Shown here: one piece after another, positions 9,554-19,351 of the stretch
How positions within the stretch are numbered: position 1 is the stretch's first letter
How the letters are laid out: each line of letters starts with the position of its first letter
NCBI GenBank assembly: GCA_963837165.1
Contig: CAWIMD010000011.1
Location: 1-64,000 of the forward strand
Direction: 5' to 3'
Length of the DNA stretch: 64,000 nt
Source of the DNA: JAENWD01 sp963837165
Lineage (GTDB): Bacteria; Acidobacteriota; Vicinamibacteria; Vicinamibacterales; JAENWD01
Position numbers and translations under genes: made by a program
Notes under the pieces: generated by a model
Told to the model about the DNA's origin: nothing
Database searches by the model: none
What the model saw: the letters and a program-made list of their open reading frames with translations, nothing else

Positions 9554-10411
9554 TCACATGCCGGTGACCGCCGCCCGCTGCTTCTCCAGCGAGTCCGCGT
9601 CGCTCAGCCCGGACGGGTACAGCGCGCGCTCCCACGAGCCGTACAGCGGGTTCGGCAGCACGATCCAGCGATCCTCCCAGTAGCCGCTGGTGCGATCCAC
9701 CAGCACGGCGCGCTCGGCCGGCGTGAAGAAGCGGTCGCCGCCCGGGTCCGCCACCGCCACGAAGTCCCCGAGATCGTCGCCGATCATCAGCAGGAGCCGG
9801 TGCGCCGCGGCGACGTGCTGCCGGCGCCCGGTCTTGTCGCCGTCGGGGCCGTACTCCCCGCGGCAGAGGACCGTCTGCGGCGTGGCCGGGATCCCGCGCT
9901 TCGACAGGTTCTCGACGGTCGCGGCCTTCTGCTCCACCGACCGGTTGGTGATGTAGAACACGTCCACGCCCCTGGTGCCCGCGTAGTCGATGAACTCCTT
10001 CGCGCCGCCGAGGGGGACCGCCTCCGCGCGGCGCACCCAGGCGTCGAACTGCGCGGAATCGAAGCCGGCCCGGTCCAGGACCCGTTGTCCCTCCTCGGGC
10101 GCGTTGCTCAGCACCGTCTCGTCCACATCCAGGATGACGGCCGGCTCCAGCCGCGGCAGATCGGGGCGGCCGGCCTGCTCGGGCGCGGCCGTCCAGCGTG
10201 GATCCGCCAGCCCCCGATCGAGCTGGAGCGCCGCGACGTGGTATAGCCCGCGCGTGATGGCCTGATACTCGGCCGACGTCTGGACCCACAGCACCGCGTG
10301 CAGGTTCTCGTGCGCATCCCGCTCGGCGGGCGTCGCCGCCGGGGCCGCCAGGCCCACCCCCGCCGCGACCAGCGCACCGATTGCGGCCGCCGTCCACACC
10401 CGCAGTCTCAT
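9554..10411 (-). CDS. HAD-family class C acid phosphatase / 5'-nucleotidase
   Basis: A secreted phosphatase of the lipoprotein e(P4)/class B-C acid phosphatase group. Motif I is ILDVDETVLSN (nucleophile and acid Asp), motif II is in FYITNRS, and the C-terminal acidic motif is LLMIGDDLGDF. A signal peptide is present at the N-terminus. No lipobox Cys is seen, so the protein is probably soluble in the periplasm rather than a lipoprotein like e(P4). ATG 10411 is chosen over the upstream in-frame ATG because GGAGGA lies just before it. Convergent with the preceding DUF4097 gene. Confidence 0.86.
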   Translation of the reverse strand: MRLRVWTAAAIGALVAAGVGLAAPAATPAERDAHENLHAVLWVQTSAEYQAITRGLYHVAALQLDRGLADPRWTAAPEQAGRPDLPRLEPAVILDVDETVLSNAPEEGQRVLDRAGFDSAQFDAWVRRAEAVPLGGAKEFIDYAGTRGVDVFYITNRSVEQKAATVENLSKRGIPATPQTVLCRGEYGPDGDKTGRRQHVAAAHRLLLMIGDDLGDFVAVADPGGDRFFTPAERAVLVDRTSGYWEDRWIVLPNPLYGSWERALYPSGLSDADSLEKQRAAVTGM

Positions 10412-10526
10412 TCCGTCCTCCCGGTCCACCGCGCCCGCCACCGGTCCTCGGCGCGCCGCATCATGGCCCGGCCGGCCCTCCGGCGCAAGCGGCGGCGGAG
10501 CCCGCCACTCGCCGGCAGGGACCGGA

Positions 10527-10569
10527 TTACGCTATACTGCGTAACCATTACGGCATCGCACGTAATGGT
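10527..10569 (+). promoter_or_regulatory. Palindromic operator around a -10 box before the AAA ATPase gene
   Basis: Two inverted repeats built on the same TTACG/CGTAA half-site lie in a row. TTACGC-N6-GCGTAA (10527-10532 / 10539-10544) encloses the hexamer TATACT (10533-10538), an excellent -10 box. ACCATTACG-N8-CGTAATGGT (10544-10552 / 10561-10569) follows and ends 6 bp before ATG 10576. A repressor bound here would block transcription, in the style of autoregulated or toxin-antitoxin-like operons. No regulator gene lies next to it. Confidence 0.65.
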
Positions 10570-10575
10570 GCGCCC

Positions 10576-11711
10576 ATGACCAACCCCTTCGTCTACGGCG
10601 AGGTCGTTCCCGCCGGCGCCTTCGTGGATCGCGTCGAGGAACTGGCCAGGCTCTCGGCGGACCTGCTCGCCGGCCAGAAGGTCTTCCTGATTTCCCCCCG
10701 CCGGTACGGAAAGTCGTCGCTGGTCGCGCGGGCGCTGGACCGCGCCGGGCGGGCCGGCGCCCTCCCCGTCGAGGTCACGGTCTCGAGCTACAGCTCGTAC
10801 CTCGCCTTCCTCGAGGGCTATGCGAAGGCCGTCCTCGAGGCCGGACGGCGCTGGCCGAAGGCCATCACGTGGCTGCGCAACGCCATCGGGACCGCCCGCG
10901 CCGAGGTCCGGCCGGCGGACCGCGTGGCCGGCCCCACGGTGGCCTTTCCGGCGGTCCGGACGGCGCGCGACGTCGCCCGCCTGGCGCCCGAGGTCTTCGC
11001 GCTGCCGCTGCGGCTCGCCGAGGAGCGCGGCCGCCCCGTCGTCGTCGCCCTCGACGAGTTCCAGGCGGTCGGCAGCTTCAACGGCGGGAGCGTCGAGGAG
11101 GCGCTCCGGGCGGCCGTGCAGCACCAGCGCCAGGTCGGCTACGTCTTCGCAGGATCCGAGCCGACGCTGATGGAGGCGATGATCGGCCCCCGCCGGCCGT
11201 TCTACAAGGCGGGCCCGATCATGCGCCTGCAGAAGATCCCGGCCGAGCCCTTCGCCGCGTTCATCGAGCAGCGCTTCACGAAGAGCGGCATGCGGCCGGA
11301 GCCGGGCTTCGGCCTCGCCGTCCTCGACCTGGCCGGGCACCTCCCCTACGACGTGCAGCGCCTCGCGCACGAGACGTGGGACGATGCGCGCGCGGGCGGA
11401 GTCCGGCGGGTCGGCATGGAGGACCTGCACGAGACGCTGCGGCGCCTGCTGGCCGAGCACGCCGTCTTCTTCGAGGCCACCTGGCAGCGGCTGACGCTGG
11501 CCCAGCGCGCGGTGCTGCGGGCCCTGGTCCTCGAGGAGGGACTGAACCTGCTCTCGGCCGACGTGCGCACGCGACACCGGCTGGGCGGTCCCTCGTCCGT
11601 GCAGGCTGCACTGGGTGCCCTGCAGCGGCAGGACGTCGTCACGCGGACCGACGACCGCTGGGTCGTCGTGGACTCCCTCATGCGCGAGTGGATCGCGCGA
11701 CGGACCTACTG

Positions 11712-11712
<1 letters not shown>
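10576..11712 (+). CDS. AAA-family ATPase with C-terminal winged-helix region
   Basis: A 378-residue STAND/archaeal-type ATPase. It opens with NPFVYGEVVPAGAFVDRVEE, typical of this family, followed by a Walker A-like SPRRYGKSS (residues 40-48) and Walker B VVVALDEFQ (about 155-163). A sensor-like FAGSEPTLM follows, and the last 90 residues look like a helix-turn-helix domain. Members occur in archaea and scattered bacteria. Their substrate is not known, and roles in DNA or defence-like systems have been suggested. It overlaps the MFS gene by 1 bp and carries its own palindromic operator. No nuclease or toxin partner is visible. Confidence 0.8.
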
Positions 11713-13019
<1,307 letters not shown>

Positions 13020-13046
13020 TCCGACCGATCCACTCCGCCCGGCCCG

Positions 13047-13584
13047 TCACGCCCTGGCCTGACGCGGCAGCTCGGATGCCCCCGCGTCCCCGTCCGCCTC
13101 GGGGACGAGCCGCGGCTCGGCGCCCAGCCAATACAGGCCGTTCGCCATGATGCAGAAGCCCGTGGCGGCGAACCACACCATGGCGGTGCCGACAAAGCCG
13201 GTGAAGGCGAGCCACCAGGGGCTGTGCACGATCGACAGCACGGAGGCCACCGAGATGTTGATGCCGACGGCCAGGTAGATCCGCCGTTCCAGGTACCAGC
13301 GGTCGGTCTTCATGAAATACGGGCGGCCGGGGACCGACTCGAGCGTGCCGAGCGCGTGCGGAAAGCCGGCCCGGTGCAGCACGTTGCCGATCGGACAGTA
13401 GCCCGTGATCGAGACGCCGATCGAGACCACGCCGGTCGCGATGATCAGCAGGGCGAAAGAGGGCTGGTACCAGCGCCGCGAGCGCCGTGCCCGCGATCAG
13501 CACGAGGCCGGCAATCAGCCAGACCGTACGCTCGATATACCACCGGTCGGTGGGGACGATGTAGATACCCCGACGAAATGCCAT
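13047..13584 (-). pseudogene. DUF2892 duplicated membrane protein, frame disrupted by one base
   Basis: Two frames together give one protein of about 178 residues with two similar halves, each starting TDRWYxER followed by hydrophobic segments (DUF2892, as in YgaP-type membrane regions). Frame one runs from ATG 13584 to about 13467. Frame two takes over near the same place and runs to the stop at 13047. Removing one G from GGTAC at about 13467-13472 (giving CTG TAC CAG) restores continuous coding through the expected ITGYCPIG motif. Either a recent frameshift or a read error. Confidence 0.7.
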
Positions 13585-13633
13585 TGGTCACCTCCTCGCT
13601 GCCCGCAGAGAAGGTGCCCATGATAGCGCCGCT

Positions 13634-13699
13634 TTACCGGCCGAGCGCCTTCCTCGCGGCGGGGCTGGCGAACGCGTTCTGCAGGGAGTGGCCGCGGAC
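13634..13699 (-). pseudogene. Remnant of a TPR-protein gene 3' end
   Basis: On the minus strand these bases encode VRGHSLQNAFASPAARKALGR followed by TAA. The end of the intact TPR gene at 15207 reads GHSLQNAFARPAARKALGR. A 54-bp comparison (13641-13694 against 15213-15266) shows nine mismatches in the same orientation. It is a leftover of a second paralogous copy, or one side of a duplication flanking the AT-richer segment. No promoter or complete frame remains. Confidence 0.72.
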
Positions 13700-13879
13700 T
13701 TGCACCCGCTGGAGACGAACCGCGTGAAACAGACGTTGCCCTGTCAGCTTCGTCACCACGCATCATGTCATGCAGGCTACGCGGCAATTATCCAGTTCGC
13801 AAACCCAACCTACGCGCCTTGTCTCTCTGAGCGCTCGGAATCCCGTACCGAAACCGGCCCGGGCCGACTCGCGGTCGAA

Positions 13880-14632
13880 TCAACGTGCGAGTTGTTCTAG
13901 CCGATCAATCAGCGCGGCCAGATCGCTGATGGCGCGCGCGTTGACTCGAATCTGCTCCACTGCATCTCTCTCGGGTGCAGTTGTCGGATGGTCACCTGTC
14001 AGCTGTGCGTCTACGCCTGCGCGTCCAGATGTTCTTGCGATCTGCGCGTATGCACGGGCGTACTCTTTCACAAGCTCACGCGACTTGGTAAAGACTTCAT
14101 CGATCTTCGCCGCATCTAGATCGCCATCGACTGAGCCATCTTGGTATTCCACATAGCGCACACGCCCGGTCACATGATACATTTCTTCAGTTGATGTGAG
14201 CGGCTTCGGGCCTGCCGCATTTAGCAAAATTGTCGTTCTTCCTTCACGAAGATAGTTGTCGTAGGTCGACGTGGACGTGAAGACACCGTTCCCGGTGTCA
14301 TAGGCGACCTCGACAAACACGGCGATCGCCGGCTTATCAAACGTCAGTGTGACCTTTGCGGGAGGCTGACCCGCCCAGTCAATCGTCACCTGGCCTGGGC
14401 CTTCAGCCCTTGGCTGAGCCGCGTTCACCATTGCGACGGGGAGTAAACGGGCAACAGCCGCTGTCGGGTGAGCCGACGCATTGTGATGATTCTCGTTGGG
14501 ACTCGCGCGATTGCGAGAGCTCGTGGTGGTCATGCGCGCTTCACCCACGGGACTACATTGCACGATAGCGGCGATGTCGAACTTCTGATCCCGCGGCGAC
14601 GAGAGTCGCGCGCCGCAGCTCTCATTGCACAT
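13880..14632 (-). CDS. Hypothetical protein of the AT-richer insert
   Basis: I do not recognise this family. The predicted product is 250 residues. The N-terminal third is low-complexity (Asn/His/Ala-rich). The middle (ITIDWAGQPPAKVTLTFDKPAIAVFVEVAYDTGNG) looks like beta strands. The C-terminal 90 residues are a charged helical stretch ending LIDRLEQLAR. ATG 14632 is chosen since GGAGG lies 11 nt upstream at the end of the Cys-rich gene, implying coupling. A longer frame open to 14758 exists and the true start is uncertain. Codon use is visibly less GC-rich than in surrounding genes, consistent with transfer. Confidence 0.5.
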   Translation of the reverse strand: MCNESCGARLSSPRDQKFDIAAIVQCSPVGEARMTTTSSRNRASPNENHHNASAHPTAAVARLLPVAMVNAAQPRAEGPGQVTIDWAGQPPAKVTLTFDKPAIAVFVEVAYDTGNGVFTSTSTYDNYLREGRTTILLNAAGPKPLTSTEEMYHVTGRVRYVEYQDGSVDGDLDAAKIDEVFTKSRELVKEYARAYAQIARTSGRAGVDAQLTGDHPTTAPERDAVEQIRVNARAISDLAALIDRLEQLAR

Positions 14633-14639
14633 GTGTTCA

Positions 14640-14918
14640 TCAGCCTCCGATATTCCTGGGCATACCTTTGTACACCGGTACTCCGTTCTTGCAGGAGTCG
14701 CCGTTGCCAGACACGGTCCCGCAATTAATCGAACAGCTTGGTCCACCGCCCTGCCCACAGCACACCTGAAATTGGTTGGTGGGTGGACAATGGCACGATC
14801 CGGGACACGTTTGACAAATTGAACACGACGTTTGTGCGAACGCGGGCGGTGGCACTATCAGGATCCAGGCGGCGAGCACTCCGAGCAGGAGTATGTGGAT
14901 CTGAATAGTCCTCTTCAT
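14640..14918 (-). CDS. Small Cys-rich secreted protein
   Basis: A 92-residue product with a clean Sec signal peptide (MKRTIQIHILLLGVLAAWIL, cleavage likely after AFA). The mature part is about 63 residues with ten Cys in ICQTC, CHC, VCC and similar pairs, followed by a Cys-free tail KNGVPVYKGMPRNIGG. A strong GGAGGGAGGGCGAT leader lies just before ATG 14918. The even Cys number suggests a disulfide-knotted extracellular peptide, or possibly a metal-binding one. It immediately precedes the unknown gene 13880-14632. No known family is recognised. Confidence 0.62.
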   Translation of the reverse strand: MKRTIQIHILLLGVLAAWILIVPPPAFAQTSCSICQTCPGSCHCPPTNQFQVCCGQGGGPSCSINCGTVSGNGDSCKNGVPVYKGMPRNIGG

Positions 14919-15154
14919 ATCGCCCTCCCTCCAATAGATCTAGGCGATTCCGAAAATTCTGGAAGCGAGCGGGCGTCCGTTTCCGAACAGATTGTCGCGA
15001 TTCGCCACACGAATAACATAAGGGCTGGCGTCTCAGGTATGCGGGCTGAGCAGACGCTACCGCAGCGCCGATAGTTCAATGGGAGGCCGAAATCTGGCGC
15101 GCTCATAAGGTACCGGCGCCGTGACAAATACCAGCGGACCTGCGCGGTTTGGAT

Positions 15155-15183
15155 TCTATAGAGTATATAGGGTTTCGTGTAAA
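15155..15183 (-). promoter_or_regulatory. Candidate promoter driving the Cys-rich gene pair
   Basis: On the minus strand TTTACA (15183-15178) and TATAGA (15160-15155) are separated by exactly 17 bp inside a notably AT-rich patch. Transcription would start near 15148 and run leftward, giving a roughly 230-nt untranslated leader before ATG 14918. The promoter lies just downstream of the TPR gene stop at 15207. I see no clear riboswitch or further gene in 14919-15154. Confidence 0.42.
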
Positions 15184-15206
15184 TTTTTGGAAGCCGGACA
15201 ATCGGG

Positions 15207-16136
15207 CTACCTGCCGAGCGCCTTTCTTGCCGCGGGCCGCGCGAAGGCGTTCTGCAGCGAGTGCCCGTTGAGGGTGAGCACGGTGCGCCAGGCGTCGAGC
15301 GCCGCGGACTTCTCTCCGACGGCCGCGTGCGCGCGCGCCTCGAGCATCAGGACGAACGGGTCGGACTGGTCCGCGCCGCCGAGCGCGGTCAGCGCTGCGC
15401 GTGGATCGCCGAGGTAGAGCGCCACGTATCCCTCGAGATAGGCGAGCGTCGGCCCCTGATCCTCGAGGCTCGGGGTGGCGGCGACCAGCGCCTTCGCCGC
15501 GGCCACCTGCGCGCGCGCCTCGCCCGGGTGGTGCGCCCGCGCGGCAATGCGCGCCTGCGCGTGAATCCAGCGCAGCTTCCACAGGTCCAGCGACGCGCCG
15601 GGCTCCTCCGGCTGGCGGCGTGCGGTCTCGTACCCCGTCTGGTACCAGCGGTGGGCGTTCTCGGGATCGCCGCACTCCAGGTACAGGCGCCCGAGCGCGT
15701 TGGCCTCCTCGGCCGCATCCGCCAGCCGCCCGGCCGCTGATCGCAGGTCGAAGGCCTGCTTGTAGAACGTCGCGCCCTCGCCGGCCTTGCACTCGAAGGC
15801 GTACGACACGGCCATCGCGTTCAGGGCCGGCAGCTTCCCGTCCGGCGGCGCGAGCTCGATGGCGCGGTTCAGGTGCTGCCGCGCAGCGCCGTACCGGCCC
15901 GCCAGGTCGAGCGCGATGCCCTCGCCGAGGTGGGCGTCGAACAGATCGGGATTGACCTGCAACGCCTGCTGGTAGCGCGCGATCGCCTCTTCCTGATGTC
16001 CCCTGGCGTTGAGGCGCCGTGCCTGCTGCACGAGTTTGAGAGGATCGGGCGCCTGCGCGACCGACAACCCGGGTGCGAGGAGGCAGAGGAGAGCCGTCGG
16101 AAGGACGGGCGCCAGAAAACGACAAGTTCCGGCCAT
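15207..16136 (-). CDS. Secreted TPR protein at the end of the efflux operon
   Basis: A 309-residue protein with signal peptide (MAGTCRFLAPVLPTALLCLL) and tetratricopeptide repeats, for example HQEEAIARYQQALQVNPDLFDAHLGEGIALDLAGRY split over two helices. TPR domains mediate protein contacts, so it may act as periplasmic scaffold. ATG 16136 gives the better signal peptide. An in-frame ATG at 16154 is possible. It starts about 25-40 bp after the permease stop, so it is probably the last gene of the efflux operon. Its 3' end is duplicated at 13634-13699. Confidence 0.8.
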   Translation of the reverse strand: MAGTCRFLAPVLPTALLCLLAPGLSVAQAPDPLKLVQQARRLNARGHQEEAIARYQQALQVNPDLFDAHLGEGIALDLAGRYGAARQHLNRAIELAPPDGKLPALNAMAVSYAFECKAGEGATFYKQAFDLRSAAGRLADAAEEANALGRLYLECGDPENAHRWYQTGYETARRQPEEPGASLDLWKLRWIHAQARIAARAHHPGEARAQVAAAKALVAATPSLEDQGPTLAYLEGYVALYLGDPRAALTALGGADQSDPFVLMLEARAHAAVGEKSAALDAWRTVLTLNGHSLQNAFARPAARKALGR

Positions 16137-16178
16137 GGCGCCCTCAGAGTACATCAGCGGACCTCACGAGGCGCGGCG

Positions 16179-17306
16179 TCAGGCCAGCGTCTTCCGCGAC
16201 CGGGCGACGGCCAGCCCGACAATGGCAACGCCCCAGGCGAGCAGCGCCAGGATCTGCGGCCAGAGGACCGCCAGGCCGATGCCCTTCAGGAAGATGCCCC
16301 GCACGATCACGATGAAGTACCGCAGGGGAATGAGATAGGTCAGGGGCTGGATCACGGCCGGCATGTTCTCGATCGGGAAGATGAAGCCCGACAGGTACAG
16401 CATCGGCGTGAGGAAGAAGAAGGTCGCGGTCATCATCGCCTGCTGCTGCGTGTCGGAGATCGTGGACACGAACAGGCCCAGGCCGAGCGTGGTCAGCAGG
16501 TAGATGCCGCTCGTCACCCCCAGGAGCACGGGGCTGCCGAGCAGCGGGATCTTGAACCACAGCACGGCAAACGTGGTCACCAGCACCACGTCGAGCAGGC
16601 CGATGACGCCGTACGGCAGGAGCTTGCCGACGATCAGCTGCCAGCGCGTGACCGGCGTCACGTTGAGCTGCTCCAGCGTGCCCATCTCCTTCTCGCGCAC
16701 CACCGCCATCGACGACAGGTTCGTCGTGATCACCAGCAGCAGCAGCGCCACGATGCCCGGGATCATGAACTCGCGGCTCTCCAGCTGCGGGTTGAACCAG
16801 ACGCGGGTGCGCGCCTCGATCGCCGGCCCCGTCCACGTCCGTCCCGCGCGCGCGAACGCGTCCGCCATGAGCTCCTGGTTGTAGCCGGCGACCAGGCTCG
16901 CCGCGTATCCCATCGCGACGGTGGTCGAGTTCGAGTCGGTGCCGTCGGCAATCACCTGCACCGTGGCGGTCGTGCCCGCGGCCAGCCGCTCGTGGAAGTC
17001 GGCCGGGATCACCAGCGCCATCCACGCGCGGCCGTGGGCCAGCCAGGGCTCGACCGAGTTCACGCCGGGCTCCATCGCGACGATCGTGAAGTACGGCGAT
17101 CCGGAAAAGCGGGTGATCAGCCGGCGGGCGGCCGGCGTGCCGTCCTGGTCCACCACGACGATCGGCACGTTCTTCACGTCCGTCGTCGCCGCGTAGCCCA
17201 GCATCGTCAGCTGGATGACCGGCGCGAGGAAGATGATGCTGAACAGCCGCGGATCCCGCCGGAGCTCCAGCAGCTCCTTCCACATCAGGTACCACAGGCG
17301 CCGCAT
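16179..17306 (-). CDS. ABC-2 type efflux permease (YbhR/YhhJ-like)
   Basis: Membrane subunit of a two-permease ABC exporter. The 375-residue protein starts MRRLWYLMWKELLELRRDPR, the usual cytoplasmic amphipathic start of ABC-2 permeases. A TM segment, a long periplasmic domain and then five hydrophobic segments follow. The coupling motif VREKEMGTLEQLNVTPV is present. It follows its partner permease after 1 bp. Confidence 0.88.
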   Translation of the reverse strand: MRRLWYLMWKELLELRRDPRLFSIIFLAPVIQLTMLGYAATTDVKNVPIVVVDQDGTPAARRLITRFSGSPYFTIVAMEPGVNSVEPWLAHGRAWMALVIPADFHERLAAGTTATVQVIADGTDSNSTTVAMGYAASLVAGYNQELMADAFARAGRTWTGPAIEARTRVWFNPQLESREFMIPGIVALLLLVITTNLSSMAVVREKEMGTLEQLNVTPVTRWQLIVGKLLPYGVIGLLDVVLVTTFAVLWFKIPLLGSPVLLGVTSGIYLLTTLGLGLFVSTISDTQQQAMMTATFFFLTPMLYLSGFIFPIENMPAVIQPLTYLIPLRYFIVIVRGIFLKGIGLAVLWPQILALLAWGVAIVGLAVARSRKTLA

Positions 17307-17307
17307 G

Positions 17308-18426
17308 TCAGGCCCACTCCCTTCGAAGGCGCAGCGCCGCCAGCCCGATCACGGCGGCCGCGAAGATCGCCAGCGCCCCGAGCTGCGGCGCCACCACGGC
17401 GAGGCCGACGCCCTTGAGCAGGATGCCGCGCAGGGCAACGAGGAAGTACCGCGCGGGGACGATGTAGGTGATCACCTGCAGGGCCGTCGGCATGCTCGAG
17501 ATGGGGAAGATGAACCCCGAGAGCAGGATCGTCGGCAGGAACGACGACAGCAGCGCCATCTGGAAGGCCACCTGCTGGCTCTCGGCCACCGACGAGATCA
17601 GCAGCCCCATGCCGAGCGCTCCCGCCAGGAACAGCGCCACGGTCGGCAGCAGGACGAGCCACGACCCGCGCACCGGCAGGTCGAACAGGACCATCGACGC
17701 GACGATGATGCCCAGGGCGGCGATGAACGCGATCACGAAGTACGGGATGCTCTTGCCGACCACGAACGGCAGCGTACCGATGGGCGCCATGCGCACCTGT
17801 TCGACCGTGCCGCGCTCCTTCTCGCGCACGACCGCCAGGGCCGTGGAGACGACGGCCGTGATCATGGCGATGTAGGCGAGCAGCCCGGGCACCAGGAACA
17901 GCGTGCTGCGCAGGTCGGGGTTGTACCAGACGCGCGGCTCCAGCTGCACCATCGCGCCGCCGGGCAGCCGCGCGCGCGCCGCGATCTCGTAGCGTGCCGA
18001 CTCGCTCGCGATGATCGACTGGGCGTACGCCATGACGGTCGCCGCGGTGTTCGCGTTCTCGCCGTTGATCAGCACCCCGACGGCCGTCGGACGTCCCCGC
18101 TCGATGTCGCGGCCGAAGCCGTACGGGATCGTGAGCGCCGCGCGGATCCGATCGCGGTTCATCAGGTCGGTGATCTCATCGTCGGACCGGACGCTGGCCA
18201 CCTGGTCGAAGTAGGTGGAGTTGACGAAGGCCGAGACGAGCCGGCGGCTCTGGCTGGAGTTGTCGCGGTCCTCGACCGCCAGGTGCACGTGCCGGATGTC
18301 GAAGTTCAGCGCGTAGCCGTACAGGAGGAGGAAGAACACCGGGATGAACAGCAGGATCATCAGCGTGCGGCGATCGCGCCGGATCTGGCGGAACTCCTTC
18401 ATGCCGACGGCCAGGGCCTTTCTCAT
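17308..18426 (-). CDS. ABC-2 type efflux permease (YbhS-like)
   Basis: The second membrane subunit of the exporter, 372 residues. It has the start MRKALAVGMKEFRQIRRDRR, one TM segment, a large extracytoplasmic domain containing AVEDRDNSSQSRRLV, and a C-terminal block of five TM segments with VREKERGTVEQVRMAPI. It is similar in layout to its neighbour, as in YbhR/YbhS. The ATG overlaps the stop of the upstream ATPase gene (ATGA). Confidence 0.88.
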   Translation of the reverse strand: MRKALAVGMKEFRQIRRDRRTLMILLFIPVFFLLLYGYALNFDIRHVHLAVEDRDNSSQSRRLVSAFVNSTYFDQVASVRSDDEITDLMNRDRIRAALTIPYGFGRDIERGRPTAVGVLINGENANTAATVMAYAQSIIASESARYEIAARARLPGGAMVQLEPRVWYNPDLRSTLFLVPGLLAYIAMITAVVSTALAVVREKERGTVEQVRMAPIGTLPFVVGKSIPYFVIAFIAALGIIVASMVLFDLPVRGSWLVLLPTVALFLAGALGMGLLISSVAESQQVAFQMALLSSFLPTILLSGFIFPISSMPTALQVITYIVPARYFLVALRGILLKGVGLAVVAPQLGALAIFAAAVIGLAALRLRREWA

Positions 18427-19349
18427 GATCCCGCCCTTTCGACGACCTCGAGGAACACGTCCTCGAGCGACGGCTCCACCTGCTCCACGTGGCGTGCGCC
18501 GACATGGGCCTTCTGGAGCCGATCGAGCAGCGCCGGCGGCTCGAGCCGCGGATCGCCGATCACCGCGTGCACGGTGGTGCCGAACAGGCTGGTCTTCTCG
18601 ATCTCCGGCATCTGGTCGAGCGCCCGCATGCAGGCCACCGTGTCCTCGGCCTGCACCTCGACGATCGGGCGCCCCTCGAAGACGCGCTTCAGCTCGGAGG
18701 TCGTCCCGAGCGCGGCCAGCCGGCCCGCGTTCATCACGGCAATCCGGTGGCAGTGCTCGGCCTCGTCCAGGTAGTGCGTGGTGACCAGGACCGTCGTGCC
18801 CTGTTGCGAGAGATGGTCGATCAGGCGCCAGAACTGCCGGCGCGAGACCGGATCCACGCCGCCGGTCGGCTCGTCGAGGAACACGATGGGCGGCTCATGG
18901 AGGATCGCGCAGCCGAGCGCGAGGCGCTGCCTCCAGCCGCCCGCCAGGTCGCGCGTCAGCGTGGACTCCCGGCCGACCAGGCCCGCCATGTCGAGCGCGA
19001 AGCGCCGGCGCTCCTGGAAGCGGGACCCCTCGAGGCCGTAGATGCCGCCGAAGAAGCGGATGTTCTGGTCGACCGTGAGGGTCTCGTACAGGGAGAATCG
19101 CTGCGACATGTAGCCGATGCGGAGCTTCACGGCCTCGGGGTCCCTCGCCACGTCCACGCCGCCGACCTGGGCGGTGCCGGAGGTGGGCCGGAGCAGCCCG
19201 CACAGCATGCGGATCGTCGTGGACTTCCCGGCGCCGTTCGCGCCGAGGAACCCGAAGATCTCGCCCTGGCGCACGGCGAAGCTGACGTCGTTCACCGCGA
19301 CGAATTCGCCGAACCGCCGCGTCAGGTGCTCGACGGCAATCGGGTCCAT
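18423..19349 (-). CDS. ABC exporter ATPase 1
   Basis: Cytoplasmic ATPase energising the ABC-2 permeases. The 308-residue protein has Walker A GANGAGKST (36-44) and Walker B IVFLDEPTGGVDP. The signature reads DLAGGWRQRLALG rather than LSGG, a substitution seen in YbhF-type half-domains. The C-terminal 80 residues form the substrate-specific extension ending EDVFLEVVERAGS. Together with the second ATPase of this operon it may replace the single double-ATPase YbhF. ATG 19349 follows the TolC stop after 2 bp. Confidence 0.88.
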   Translation of the reverse strand: MDPIAVEHLTRRFGEFVAVNDVSFAVRQGEIFGFLGANGAGKSTTIRMLCGLLRPTSGTAQVGGVDVARDPEAVKLRIGYMSQRFSLYETLTVDQNIRFFGGIYGLEGSRFQERRRFALDMAGLVGRESTLTRDLAGGWRQRLALGCAILHEPPIVFLDEPTGGVDPVSRRQFWRLIDHLSQQGTTVLVTTHYLDEAEHCHRIAVMNAGRLAALGTTSELKRVFEGRPIVEVQAEDTVACMRALDQMPEIEKTSLFGTTVHAVIGDPRLEPPALLDRLQKAHVGARHVEQVEPSLEDVFLEVVERAGS

Positions 19350-19351
19350 GC

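Noticed and set aside
14915..15127. 70-residue minus-strand frame upstream of the Cys-rich gene
   Set aside because: No signal, no motif, no ribosome site, and it overlaps the start of the better supported Cys-rich gene.
13700..15200. Prophage or insertion sequence
   Set aside because: No integrase, transposase or terminal inverted repeats were found; only an AT-richer segment with two unknown genes.
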